This document shows positions 45,961 to 57,229 of a DNA stretch of 60,000 bases, piece by piece. Within the stretch, counting starts at the first letter, position 1; the number at the start of each line of letters is the position of its first letter. Below the pieces are notes generated by a model that searched no databases, was not told the origin of the DNA, and saw only the letters and a list, made by a program, of their open reading frames with translations. The stretch spans positions 1,131,501 to 1,191,500 of the forward strand of contig WPIO01000114.1 in NCBI GenBank assembly GCA_009760855.2. The letters run 5' to 3'. Both the position numbers and the translations under genes were made by a program. Origin of the DNA: Cristatella mucedo (Eukaryota > Bryozoa > Phylactolaemata > Cristatellidae).

Positions 45961-47214
45961 ATCGCTAAAACAGCAATCATAAGGTGACTAGCTACATTAA
46001 TTAGTAAAACTTCAGGCTCCCACAGCTGTAGGGATGTCAAGGTAAAAATTATGGATATTTATTTATCGCGTGCTACCTGAAGGCTGTGGAGGAAGTTTCG
46101 AGGGGTGACAGTTTGTAGGTAAGTCCAATAGTAGTGGCAGTTATGTGCTCAGCCAAATGAGATTTACCCCCAAAGCACATTTATTGATATAATACTAAGA
46201 CAAATAGAACGAATGGCCTACAAATTTGCACGAAGGACAATAGTTACATAAGCTATCGTTTGATGTAACCATAGCTACCGTGTTGACCTTATGATGACTT
46301 GTAAAAGCTAAGATCACGTAGCCTACTGAGCTCAACCAAATATGTCTTTAACATCAAATCAGCAGATTCAATACCGGTCACTCTACAAGAATATGGCGAA
46401 CCCCTTAAGAGATGCAGATCACCCGGCTTCTTGAGCCCCACACTACAAACAAAATAAAAAAATTGACATCTCAAACTGTTGACTGTCATCACGAACACAG
46501 TTCAAGGACATTTTGTGACAGTCACATCATTTACATACAGACCCATCATGCCTAGATGTGCAGGGGGAGGAGCATGCAAGGGGTGGGGCCAACCAACATT
46601 CCAAATTCCTCGTAGATAAGTAACGGCTAAGCTGTAGAATTGCTGAGGTACCGAGTACCACTGTTCGGAAGGCACTCGGAGAAGCCAATTTAAGCTGTAC
46701 ACAAATGTATGTGATGACAAACAAGACTGTTGCTATGTTTGTCGTCATGCAACTTTGAAGCACCTACTTAGGAGCCTGTATTTCAAATTTCACTTGATTG
46801 GGCAGCTAATAGCCTATCTGTGATATCTCTACGACATGTGAGTGAAAGGATGACAACGGCTTAACTCGACAAACACAGCCAGTTCCTGCTCACAATGAGC
46901 ATATGTACTGAGATCCAATATGCATGCGAGATAACTAAAATTATATGAGCTAGAATCAATCATATATTCCTAAATAATTTTAGGGCGGTCGGACTAGTAT
47001 TTCAGAAGCTATGACATAAGCGACATTAGGTATTTGGCAATCGTTTGCAGGTAAACTGAGAACCCCAAGATATAAACAAGCGACAGCACTACGAAACGCT
47101 ATCCGTCGCATTAACGATTTTATTAAAGAATGAATACGGATCTTAGGAATAGGTAAGCTAATCAGACCCTTATATAGCATAAGCTGAACAAATCCACGAT
47201 AGGTTTCATACCGC
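45961..47214. other. Intergenic, no recognised feature
   Basis: No gene or known repeat seen. Open frames of 60-80 codons at 46289-47180 (minus) lack family features. Confidence 0.4.
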
Positions 47215-47305
47215 CGGCTGATGTAAAGCGCGCCTAGAAAGAGATTGAGTTCTCTGAGGGCGCTTTATTGAGTGCAATATTATTATTATTATTATTATTG
47301 TCTAA
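47215..47305 (+). repeat. L2-like LINE 3' tail
   Basis: GATGTAAAGCGCGCCTAGAA, AGAGATTGAGTTCTCTGAGG, GCGCTTTATTGAGTGCAAT and (ATT)n. A nearly perfect hairpin. It faces the tail of the minus-strand element at 47330. Confidence 0.9.
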
Positions 47306-47329
47306 CCAGCCTGGCAGCTCACCAGCCTT

Positions 47330-50300
47330 AGCCAATAGTAATAATAACAATGCACTTGATCAAGCGCCCTAAGAGAACTCAATCTCTTTCCAGGCGCTTT
47401 AGATTTGCTGCAAAGGGAAACGCAATTGAATGGTGAGTAATATCATGCTTAATGAACAACATGAATAACATGGTTAATGGTGACATGCACAGGGTAAGCA
47501 TGCAAGTTTTGCTAGTGGTAACATGCACAGTGTCAGCATGTTGGAGCACATAAAGGACGAACTACATGGATCCACTAAATTCTGTCATAAATAGGCTGTT
47601 TGTAAGCTCATTTTTAATGCGGTTAAGTCAGGGGATGTTCTGACGCAAGTCGGGAGTGAGTTCCAGGCTTTGGGAGCATACGAGCTACATGCACGATCCC
47701 CAAAGGGTTTGAGGTTTGTACGAGGTATTGGTAAACAGTTAGATTTAAAAAGGAGACGGTACGATGCTTGGCCTGGTCGGGGAGTAGATCTAAGAGATAG
47801 GCTGACGCCGAAGAATGAAGTGACCAGAAAGTGAGCGACAAAGCCATAAAGTTGATCCGTTTCTTGACTGGTAGCCAGTGCAGGTCGGCGAGAAGTGGTG
47901 TGATGTGGCTACTGCGACGCACACGGCAGACAAGCCTAAGAGCAGAGTTTTGCACCAGATGTAATTGCCTGATTGCACATGCTGGTAGGCCAATAAGCAG
48001 TGAGTGACAGAAGTCAATACGAGATGTCACGAATGCATGGACCAACTTAGCCGTGGTATCCTTATCTAAACAAGACCGAATTTTGGCAATGTTATGTAGC
48101 TGAAAGTAGGCAGATTTGACTGTGGGGCTGATATGGTCGTCTAATAGGAGGTCACTTTGAAACATGACACCTAGATTGCGAGCTGATTCAACAGATGTGC
48201 ATGCAGTGCCAATTTTGAGCGTCAGCCTTTCTGATTTCTGAATCACATTGGGTTCGCCTATAACTAGTAAGTTAGTTTTATCATCGTTAAGTTTTAGAAA
48301 ATTTGCTGCCATCCATGCGTGGATGTCATCAATGCATGCAGCAAGTGAGTTGAAAGAATTTGAGGTGCTCGAAGGCTGGGAGGGATCAAAGCAAAGGTAC
48401 AACTGTGTGTCATCCGCATAGAAGTGAAAGCCTAGATTGTGTTTGGCAATCACATCAGCAAGAGGCAGAGTATAAACCGTGAAAAAGACCGGACCTAGCA
48501 CAGAGCCCTGAGGTACTCCATATTTTAAAGTACTTCAGATGATCTTTGTCCATTCACGTCAATACTCTGGAGTCTCCCACTGTGATAGGACCTGGACCAG
48601 TGCAGATCAGTGCCAGTGATGCCCAGGCGAGATGAGAGGCGCTCTAGAAGAACTTCATGATCGATAGTACCAAAAGCTGCCGAAAGATCAAGCAAAACAA
48701 GCAGTGACATTCTACCCATGTCTGCATTCCTAAGTAGGTGGTCGTATACCCTAGGCAACGCTGATTCTAAGGTGTGCTTAGTTCTCAATCCAGACTGGAA
48801 CTTGCTAGCCAGGTTTGAAGTTTCGATACATGAGTTCAGCTGGTTAGCCACGACCCGTTCCAGTGTCTTTGAAAGGAATGGTAGAAGGGAGACTGGGCGG
48901 TAGTTGCTCAATTTCTCTTGGTCGTGTCGCTTTCTCGAGAAGTAGCCTGACTACCGCTTTTTCGAAATGTTTTGGGATATGACCTGAGCCTGATGACATA
49001 TTAATGATGTTAGTTATGCATGGCAGCAGCAGATTAATTCAAGGTAGGAGCAGGACAGTGGGAATAGGGTCCATAGGACTTGGTGTCTTCTTTGATTCGG
49101 TTACGAATTTCACGGCTAGATCACTTGTGACCTGCTTAAATGTAGGCATTGATGTGCAGCCAGGAATCGGGAAACAGCATTCTAGGGGGTGTAGTCATCG
49201 CATGGATGGACTCCATGATCTTGTCTATCTTCGGCACAAAGAATCGAGAGAAGCGATCGGCGAGATATTACAAGAATCATCAGGTACGGAGCTAATCTAG
49301 AACTGGTTGAGGAAATGGTTGATCGTCGACATTCGAGTTTTTGGATTGTGCATCTGTGATTCAACAATGTTTTTATAGAAGCTCGACTTGGCCTCTGCTA
49401 GGATCGATTGGTACGACCTACCGTAGTCTTCGTAAGCCTGTCGATGGTCAGTCAGTCCAGATCTTGTGTGTGTTTTTTCAAGTTTGCACTTAGTAGACCT
49501 CGCTAGTTTAATGTCTGAGGTAAACCATAGGCCGTCTGGGCGAGGATGCACAGTTTGCTTAGGCAGATGTGAAAACTCGTCGAGCGTGTCAGCTAGTGTC
49601 GCGTTGTAACTATCTACCAACGATGACAGATCGGAGGGAGGACTGAGCAGCAGAGATGAAGCAGATATTTTCGCATGGGCAGCATCGACGTCAAGGGTCT
49701 TGAGTCTTGTCAAGGGTTCTGAGGTTTCGCGATTCGCATTTTATTTTGGAGGAGGATGTGGGCGCACACTTTAGATTGAATGAGATCCGCGTGTGTTCAG
49801 ATAAGCAAGATTTGGTGATAGTAAGTAATGGTGATAGTAAGTAATGGTGAATAGTAAGTAATGGTGATAGTAAGTAATGAAAAAGTGCAGTTGTATGAGA
49901 AAATCTCGTCGAGTGCTTCGAGGGTACCGCAAATGGCTGGAAGTTTAATTTCTAGAGCAGGATAATAGCAACTCCATTTACAGTTTTGATTGACCTAGGG
50001 GTGTGAAAGAATGAGAAACCAGATGGGGTAACGTCTTCAATTGTCTGGCAGTTTATTGATTTTAGCCAAGTTTCAGTTGGTGCGAGCAGGTCGATACTAT
50101 TTTCAGAAATAAGGTCGCTTATTACCAGAGGTTTATTGCACATTGAGTGATGATTCCAATGGCAAGCTTTAAGTCGGGCCGATGCAGTTATAGCAGGCCT
50201 GATGACCACTAAGTTAGAGCAATTTACAGTGAGGCATGTGGAGGAGCGTGCTGAGCGGTTCGAGACCATGCTTGGAATACCAAACGAGCGGGTACTCAGC

Positions 50301-50540
50301 TCGCAGCTCCTGCCCAATGAGCGGCGTCTGAGCTCGAGGTTCCAGCCACCGCGGCGGCTACTGGGTGCTTTTCTTTTTTTAATGCATAGTTCACGAATTT
50401 TAGCAACAGCATTAACATCCAGGAATGCATTTGATCTGAGATGACGGAGCGATAACAGTTGACGATGATCATAACTAACATGCAGGTTACTAGCCGCCGG
50501 CATAGCTAAGACAGCCGTCGGCATGGAAGACCCTGCAGCC
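47330..50540 (-). mobile_element. L2-like LINE, longest copy (EN start, linker, RT)
   Basis: From tail (47330-47420: AAGCGCCCTAAGAGAACTCA, AGGCGCTTTAGATTTGCTGC) to the 5' region near 50540. Minus ORFs: 49952-50524 encodes the ORF start, LKACHWNHHSMCNKP and IDLLAPTETWL (first block of the endonuclease/exonuclease/phosphatase domain). 49297-49713 encodes the linker SYNATLADTLDEF. 48525-48911 encodes NYRPVSLLPFLSKTLERVVA and LVLLDLSAAFGTIDH. 47623-48501 encodes VLGPVFFTVYTLPLADVIAK, YADDTQLYLCFDPSQP and the C-terminus. Frameshifts separate the ORFs, most of the endonuclease domain is gone, and the first catalytic Asp block reads FGTIDH instead of FDTIDH. Not competent to move. Confidence 0.9.
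49812..49883 (-). repeat. Minisatellite in the endonuclease gap of the LINE
   Basis: TGGTGATAGTAAGTAA repeats about four times (one unit has an extra A) at the place where most of the endonuclease domain is missing from the surrounding element. Confidence 0.85.
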
Positions 50541-50639
50541 CAAAGCGATAAGCTTGTATTTATCCATGGGCACGTAATTTCTTATGCACTATGGTCAAAT
50601 GACACTCAGAATAACTTTTAACAGGTCTTAGCTGTATTG

Positions 50640-50745
50640 CTTCCGTATACGATGTTTGCAGGAACTTGTGAACTGCTGAACGGTTCCAGACAATTCTAGG
50701 AATATAAAACGAGCGGGTACTCAGCCAGCAGCTTGTCCTGTGCAG
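50640..50745 (-). repeat. Second copy of the LINE 5' segment
   Basis: GAACGGTTCCAGACAATTCT, AGGAATATAAAACGAGCGGG, TACTCAGCCAGCAGCT repeats 50255-50320 (GAGCGGTTCGAGACCATGCT, TGGAATACCAAACGAGCGGG, TACTCAGCTCGCAGCT) about 430 bases away, so part of the element's 5' region is present twice. Confidence 0.7.
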
Positions 50746-50749
50746 ATGT

Positions 50750-50925
50750 AGCGAGATACATCGATAGTGAGACGATATCGATTCAGCTATGCTCTTTGTG
50801 TTTGCTGTTTCAAGTGCTGTATCGTTACCACTTGAGATTTATCAAAGCGGACGTAATGTATGTGAAGGCGTTACATTTATTCTAACATTTACCATCATTT
50901 TATAAGCTGTGTCACTAAGAAAAAC
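50750..50925 (+). repeat. Copy D far 5' flank, paralogous to 21765-21915
   Basis: Matches the equivalent segment upstream of copy C (TTTCAAGTGCTGTATCG, GCGGACGTAATG, GTCACTAAGAAA). Confidence 0.6.
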
Positions 50926-51395
50926 TGGTGGTGGAGTATTTAGATTATTTTTTAAATAGTGCAAATATTGCATTCATGGGGACTCACGTTGACCTTGGTT
51001 TTCCTAAACCAGTGGCTGTATAAATTACCATGTGTAAAGGTATTTGTTATGATAACTGTGTAACAAAAAATATGTAACTATTTTAAATGGAAATACTACA
51101 AACCAAGCACCAATGCATGCAGAGCATCGTAAAAGCTATACCAGCTGTTTTCTTTTCACATATTCACAGTGACCAAAGAGATAATTAGTACTAACGAAGG
51201 ACTAAACAAAATATGGCTAATATTTTTGCAGTGTATCCCAGTCATCCTTAATTTTAGGGCACAATATAACTGCTGAAAATCCTTTTTGTCCTCAAGTGGT
51301 GAGCAATAGTGCGAAGCGGTTGTGGCAGGATCGCAGGGAGGGCTTAAAGAAGGCGGAACGGCTCAAAAGCCAACGGTGACTTCCCTACCTCCTGC

Positions 51396-51445
51396 GCTGG
51401 CCAATCACTGAGAGCCGCAGGAGTGGCTCTCAGTGATTGGCCAGC
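51396..51445. other. Perfect 21-bp inverted repeat with 8-base loop
   Basis: The arm 51396-51416 (GCTGGCCAATCACTGAGAGC + C) is the exact complement of 51425-51445, with loop GCAGGAGT. It places CCAAT and ATTGG head to head. It lies in a GC-rich leader-like block just before the GC-rich repeat and an L2-like element. It could be a structured RNA, a promoter element or the end of a small inverted-repeat element. Confidence 0.85.
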
Positions 51446-51539
51446 CTATCAAACGCGGTTCTCAGGTGAGAACGACTGTCTTTAATCTTCCTTTCGGCCT
51501 CGCTTTTGTACCGGCTTAGTACTAAAAATAAGGCGAAGC

Positions 51540-51800
51540 CAGCTCTCGAGGTCCTGGCCGTCGCCACGACGGCCGCCACCACCGCCGGTCCGTCGGCCGC
51601 TGGGCTCGCTACCTGCTAACACGACGGAGCTTTCTCGTCCGGGCGATCGACAGCAGCCGAACGGCGTCGAGTGGCAGCATGGACCGGCGAATTCCGCTGC
51701 CGCCGCCTCAGCCGCAGACGTGCCGTCTAGCAGCGCCCGCGGATCGCATTCCGTGCGCACGCATGCTCGGTCGCGGCTAAAGATTCCGGGCTGTATCCTA
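51540..51800 (+). repeat. GC-rich repeat, copy 1
   Basis: CCACGACGGCCGCCACCACC, then GGAGCTTTCTCGTCCGGGCG, GTCGAGTGGCAGCATGGACC, GCAGACGTGCCGTCTAGCAG, GCGGATCGCATTCCGTGCG, AAAGATTCCGGGCTGTATCC. Nearly the same sequence is at 54520-54790. It is joined on its right, after about 60 bases, to a 5'-truncated L2-like element. Orientation is arbitrary. The minus-strand open frame 51482-51865 is GC-driven. Confidence 0.85.
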
Positions 51801-51849
51801 GAACTAAGGGTTACCCGCCTCCGGTAAGCAGGCAGATGGAGGGATTGCT

Positions 51850-53400
51850 TTCGTGCATTAGCCATGCCGGACCAGCTAAACTCGTATATCGAAACCTCAC
51901 ACCTTGCAGGTAAGTTCCAGTCTGGCTTTACAGCTAATCACTCCACAGAGTCAGCATTGCTTCGGGTATACAACGACCTACTTAGGAATCCAGACATGGG
52001 TAGAGTGTCTCTGCTTGTTTTGCTTGATCTTTCGGCAGCTTTTGATACCATCGATCACAAAGTTCTTCCAGAGCGCCTCTCATCTCGCCTTGGCATCACT
52101 GGCACTCCTCTGCAGTGGTTCAGGTCCTATCTCAGTGGGAGACTCCCGAGTATTGACGTGAATGGACAAAGATCATCTGAAGTACCTCTGAAATATGGAG
52201 TACCTCAGGGCTCTGTGCTAGGTCCGGTTCTTTTCACGGTTTATACTCTGCCTCTTGCTGATGTGATTGCCAAGCACAATTTAGGCTTTCACGTCTATGC
52301 AGATGACACTCAGTTGTACCTTTGCTTTGATCCCTCCCAGCCTTCGAGCACCTCAAATTCTCTAAACTCACTAGCTGCATGCATTGATGACATCCGCACA
52401 TGGATGGCAGCAAATTTTCTAAAACTTAAAGATGATAAAACTAACTTACTAGTTATGGGCAAACCCAGTGTGATCCAGAGATTGGAAAGTCTGACTCTCA
52501 AAATTGGCTCTGCCAGCATATCTCCAGTTGAATCAGCTCGAAATCTAGGTGTCATATTCCAAAGCGACCTCCTATTAGACGACCATATCAGCCCCACAGT
52601 CAAATCTGCCTATTTTCAGCTTCATAACATTGCTAAAATTCGGGCTTGTTTAGATAAAGATACCACGTCCAAGTCGGTCCATGCATTCGTGACATCTCGT
52701 CTCGACTTCTGCAACTCACTGCTTACTGGCCTACCAGCATGTGCGATCGGGCGATTGCAGCTGGTGCAAAACTCGGCAGCTAGGCTTGTCTGTCGTGAGC
52801 GTCGCAGTTGCCACATTACTCCACTTCTCGCCGACCTGCACTGGCTACCAGTCAAGCAACGGATTGACTTCAAGGTTTTGTCGCTCACTTTTAGGTCACT
52901 TCATTCTATGGCTCCAGCCTATCTGTCAGATATACTGCCCCATTAGGCCAAGCATCGTACCACCCACTTTTCGGAATCCAACAGTCTACAAATACCTAGT
53001 TCAAACCTTAAATCCTTTGGAGACCGTGCATTTAGTTCACATGCTCCCAAAGCCTGGAACTTCCTCCCGACCTGCGTCAGAACATCCCCTGACCTGACCA
53101 CATTTAAAAGGAAACATAAATAACACACCTATTTAGGACAGCATTTAGTGGGTCCCTGTGATTCGTCCTTGATGTGCTTATGTGTGCTGACACTGTGCAT
53201 GCTGCCACTAACCACATTTGCATGCTGACCCTGTGCATGTCACCCCTAACCATATTAGTCATTTCGTTTGTTTTTCAAGCATGATTTTACTTACCATTCA
53301 ATTGCATTTCACTTTGCAGCAAATGTAAAGCGCCTAGAGAGAGATTTAGTTCACTGAAGGCGCTTTATCAAGTGAATTATTATTATTATTATTATTAGCA
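51850..53400 (+). mobile_element. L2-like LINE with longest open RT frame
   Basis: A 360-codon ORF (51864-52946). Residues 3-20 are QLNSYIETSHLAGKFQSG; LVLLDLSAAFDTIDH at 51-65; GVPQGSVLGPVLFTVYTLPL at 112-131; YADDTQLYLCFDP at 145-157; WMAANFLKLKDDKTNLLV from 180; then HAFVTSRLDFCNSLLTGLPA and LADLHWLPVKQRIDFKVL. All RT catalytic aspartates are present. A stop after ILPH breaks the C-terminus, which continues in another frame as APKAWN to 53150. The tail is AAAGCGCCTAGAGAGAGATT, GAAGGCGCTTTATCAAGTGA, (ATT)n. It is 5'-truncated inside the RT, so it cannot move by itself, but it is the youngest-looking copy. Confidence 0.93.
53285..53400 (+). other. L2-type 3' stem-loop and ATT tail
   Basis: AAGCGCC, a short loop-containing stretch (TAGAGAGAGATTTAGTTCAC) and GGCGCTT pair as a hairpin followed by (ATT)n. 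In the L2 clade such a terminal hairpin is what the element's own RT recognises. This copy serves as reference for all tail-only copies in the window. Confidence 0.75.
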
Positions 53401-54384
53401 TGTAGGCCCTCTGTCGACGTGCCTTTGAGTAATCCGGAGGCGAAAGCGAAAGTTCCGGTTAGAAACTATGTCCAGGTGAAGCGACGAACGATCTGATCGT
53501 CAGGGCTATCTGCTGGAGCCACTGCATGCCTGAACCAATTTCACCACCAACCTGCTTTCTCTTCGGGTTTCCAGCCTACGCTGGGGCACCCCAGTGCAGA
53601 CGCAGGTCAGCGAAGCTCGTTATGTCGTCTCTCCGTCGCGAGTGGCTTTTCTTGGTGCGATATTTCGAGAAGCTTGGTAATAAATGCGTAAATAAATAAA
53701 CAGCCAAAACAAGACCGAGCTAGTCGCTCATTGACATATCGTCCCCATCATGATCTAGCCGGTGAGCGTTTGGCATTTACGACTTTTTCGTCGTGATGAT
53801 TTTCATCTTGCGAGATTACCACAAGCGTCTGCAGGTAAATACTGACTTGTGCTGAAGGTGATTAATAAGTCACATAATTAACTCTGCTTAATTCACCCCT
53901 ACAGACTACTCTAGCTATCGCTTCTGCCAATACTGTTTATTTGTATCACAGCTAAGTTAACGATGCATTTTTGCAGAGCTCCACTAGACGCTAACAAGAT
54001 ATATGTCCTGCCTTCAAGTTGGCAAACAGTCAGGGTTTGACTTTCGAACTTGAAATACGCGTTCTTTTTCTTTCAATCCAACTTCGCAAAAATAGCGCAG
54101 CTGCTAAAATTGTAGGGTGGAAGAACTTGCTCGGACTTAGTAAGAAGACGTATCGGAGCAATGGCAATTGCATAACGGTAGACTTAAACTGCAGCGAATC
54201 TAATCGACTAATCGTAAGCGTAGAACTCGTGCAGCTCTCACATAAAAAAGCTGGACTAAAGTAGTTGGACTAAATGATAAAACCAAGTTTGAAATGTAGG
54301 AATGGTGTTATATGAAAATGAAATTGTAATTTCAAGCTTCTATTTTTCTAGTTCTATAAACTAATACTTACAATCTTCATGAGA

Positions 54385-54514
54385 AAACAGTGTGAGATAG
54401 CTAGGACTTATTATGGCATCCGTTTTTATAACGACATTTTACGATAGTTTACCAGGATTCATAATTAGCCTATTACTAAGACTAAACAACAAGATGTGAC
54501 TTCACAAATTTTCT
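54385..54514 (+). repeat. 130-bp direct repeat, left copy
   Basis: AAACAGTGTGAGATAGCTAG through TGTGACTTCACAAATTTTCT. Repeated at 54796-54926 with about eight or nine differences. Copy C has only one counterpart of this sequence, so the duplication arose in the copy D lineage. Confidence 0.9.
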
Positions 54515-54795
54515 ACTGCTGTCACCACGACGGCCGCCACCACCGCCTGTCCGTCAGCCGCTGGGGTCGCTACCTGCTAACACAACGGAGCTTTCTCGTC
54601 CGGGCGATCGACATCAACGGAACGGCGTCGAGTGGCAGCATGGACCGGCGAATTCTGCTGACACTGCCGCCGCCGCCGCCGCCGCCGCCGCCGTCGCCGC
54701 AGACGTGCCGTCTAGCAGCGCCCGCGGATCGCATTCCGTGCGTGCACGCATGCTCGGTCACGGCTAAAGATTCCGGGCTGTATCCTAGAACTTAA
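54515..54795 (+). repeat. GC-rich repeat, copy 2 (insert)
   Basis: It carries the same GC-rich sequence as 51540-51800 with a (CCG)n expansion at about 54664-54694. It lies exactly between the two 130-bp direct repeats and 140 bases upstream of the copy D leader exon. The open frames across it on both strands are compositional. Confidence 0.85.
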
Positions 54796-54926
54796 AAAAC
54801 AGCGTGAGATAGCTCGGACTTATTATGGCATCACTTTTTATAACGACATTTTACGATAGTTTACCAGGCTTCATAAATAGCCTATTTCTGCGACCAAACA
54901 ACAAGATGTGACTTCACAAATTTTCT
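54796..54926 (+). repeat. 130-bp direct repeat, right copy
   Basis: AAACAGCGTGAGATAGCTCG through TGTGACTTCACAAATTTTCT. It runs into the pyrimidine tract and CCAG acceptor of the copy D leader exon, so the right copy supplies the branch-point and acceptor region. Confidence 0.9.
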
Positions 54927-54932
54927 TTCCAG

Positions 54933-54990
54933 GATATGCTGTCTGAAATGGGCATTTTAATAGATTATCTAATACTTCTTTCGAATTTGG
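54933..54990 (+). CDS. Lipase copy D, exon 1 (start and leader); gene runs off right end
   Basis: After a TTTCTTTCCAG acceptor the exon reads ATG at 54936 and gives MLSEMGILIDYLILLSNLG with donor G/GTAAGT at 54991, phase 1, identical to copy C exon 1 in phase and length from the ATG. A second in-frame ATG is at 54948. It encodes the start of a signal peptide which, by analogy with copy C, would continue in exon 2. Exon 2 was expected near 57.3 kb and is not recognisable up to 60000, so it lies further right or has been lost. The start choice rests on alignment to copy C and the hydrophobic run that follows. Confidence 0.6.
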
Positions 54991-56574
54991 GTAAGTACTA
55001 GATGTACTACGATCTGTTTTCTGATGCGATAACGTCAGACTTGTGAGTATCTTTCATGAGGATGGTATCCTAGCCGATAGTTTAAATTAAAGGTTCGACA
55101 TTTGCACGAAGACTTATTACTTGTTTGCTTCCAATTTTGAGCCACGATTTTTCCATCTCAACTACGTAAAAGATAGCGTACGGGATTCCGCAACTTGAGC
55201 TGACAAGCTGATTTTTATTTAAAGGTCATACCCTTAAAAAATACGTTTACTAGCGGAAAATGCACGAGGTGACTTTCTGACTAACGACCAAAACTTTTCA
55301 CTGCACAGTCGGCCTGCTATTAGTTAGATAACATTTAGTAAAATAGTATTGCCTTAACTAAGGCTACCTACCGCAGCCGAGCAGTTTTATGAATTAGTTA
55401 CATTGCGATTCGTTTCGTGCAAAACCTACCCGTTTGCATGCCTTTTAGCTGGTAAAAAAGACTTCTTAAGTTATTTGGATTACTCTGAAGCATGAATTTT
55501 CCGTCAAAAGCAACGCAACTTTCCGCCATGACCAGAAAATTACTGCCCACCTATTTATTGTTGCTGGCTTTCAAGCAGATTTAATTGCTGCATTAATCTG
55601 TAACTAGATTTCACGTCCTTATTTCTTCTTGGTCAGTGAAAGTCAATGCATGCAAATCTTACTCTCCACTGGTATTCATAAACACGTAAAACTGGCACAA
55701 AACGTTTCACTATGCCGACGATGTCTGAAAACCTATACCAGTTGCATCTCGTTGCGCTTTTCTCGGAGGATTACTGGGCCCATAAAGTGCATGCATAGAC
55801 TGCCATGGTTTTCTTCTGAAAAACATGTCATTTCACTCGGCTGCAAGAATTAACATTTCTGACCCCCTTGCTCCATCGTTAAAGAGCTCTGGCACGACCT
55901 GCTTCGCAGCAGAAAGTCATCTGTGCTTCTCTCACATTCAGCTTAAACCTATTGTTCATCAGGTTTTCAGCTCTTTTCACCGAAAATGCGGAGCTAGCTT
56001 TTGGCCGCCATCAATACCTGCAATAACAACCTAGTGTCATTTTAGTGGAAGTCAAAGGCTCAACTCATTGGATCACATTTCCTAGTACACCAATAAACAT
56101 ACCTTTTTTGTTCGCCCGTTCTTACCTGAGCATTATTAAGTGAATAGTAATACCAAGAGGTCCTGCAAACCCAATGCTACGATTGTCATTGCGACGACTT
56201 TAGCTAGCTGCCCTTGAACATGACGATTGTACACGCGTGCCTACTTGATACGTTAGATGTCACTAAGTTATAGCAATCGATGAACGTACAGCGAGATATA
56301 AACGACAAGGATAGATATGTTTTTGAGCGGTTCTAACCATCCTACTAATGAATAGTTCGAGCATTCTTTTTTCTACAGGCTTAATCCAGGTTTTTTAGAT
56401 ACGTAAACTCTTTTGATACGTAAACTCGTAGACAATAAACGCAAAACACCGGTTGCCCCAAAACCATTGCGTTTATCTGAACAATAAGACGCTAATAATT
56501 CCAATTAATAGCAGAAATCTTATTCAATAAAGAAAATTTTCTGCTAATTAATCAATTAAATAATCTGAATTCTG

Positions 56575-56665
56575 CAGAAAATTATATTGTATTATCGTGC
56601 AAAGTACCTATTAAGAGATCGAGCTCTCTGAGGGCGCTGCATCAAATTTAATGTTATTATTATTA
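56575..56665 (+). repeat. L2-like LINE 3' tail
   Basis: AAAGTACCTATTAAGAGATC, GAGCTCTCTGAGGGCGCTGC, ATCAAATTTAATG, (ATT)n. Tail-only, in the presumed first intron of copy D. Confidence 0.75.
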
Positions 56666-57229
56666 CGCTCTCGTGACTCATGGGTCAAGTGATACCACAA
56701 CCTGCTCAACGGAATCGATTCTATCTATGTATACTGACACATCAGAGTCTAAAAAGTTCAGTCTAAAAGAAATTAGGCATTTTTTTCATACACTGTTTAC
56801 TTTTATGCAAAAATGAAGTGAGAAATTAAAATTCAAGACATTTCAGTTAGCCTAATTACCGTTAAATTATTTGGAGGTTGAAGAAGTTCAATTGATCACA
56901 CTTAAATTTAATGTGACTATTTCCTATAGTGACCAATGGCTTGCAATAGCTTTCATAGGAAAAGAGCTCCGTTTCTATGCAAGATATCTGTCTGCTGCTT
57001 TCGCTTAATTATAGTAGAAGTAATTGACGATTCTTCGCTTCCTGTTACATTTGCTTCACATCCATCAACTCTTCCTAGTGATATAGCACACAGGTAAACC
57101 TTGGTCTAATGTTTCCTATACAAACAATTGTTTGACTATTGATAAGAATCTCACCCTGAGGCTTTAACGTTACGGAGGGCCGTTCCATCTCATTGCTGCT
57201 ACACATTTTTACGTTTCGTGTTTGCCTGT

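Larger units (their letters stand above)
53800..56210 (+). repeat. Copy D 5' region, paralogous to 23590-25410
   Basis: Collinear with the lipase C leader and first intron (see that entry), interrupted here by the GC-rich insert. Open frames 55629-55853 and 55825-56034 lie in the intron and have no open counterpart in copy C. Confidence 0.75.

Noticed and set aside
45230-45987. 160- and 129-codon open frames
   Set aside because: They run across satellite monomers. Length reflects stop-poor repeat units, and neighbouring monomers do not keep the frame.
49812-49883. CRISPR-like short repeat run
   Set aside because: The units are directly adjacent with no spacers, in a eukaryotic LINE. It is a minisatellite.
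51482-51865. 127-codon minus-strand open frame with Arg/Gly/Ala-rich sequence
   Set aside because: GC-rich sequence is open by chance in several frames. The related block at 54520-54790 does not preserve this frame.
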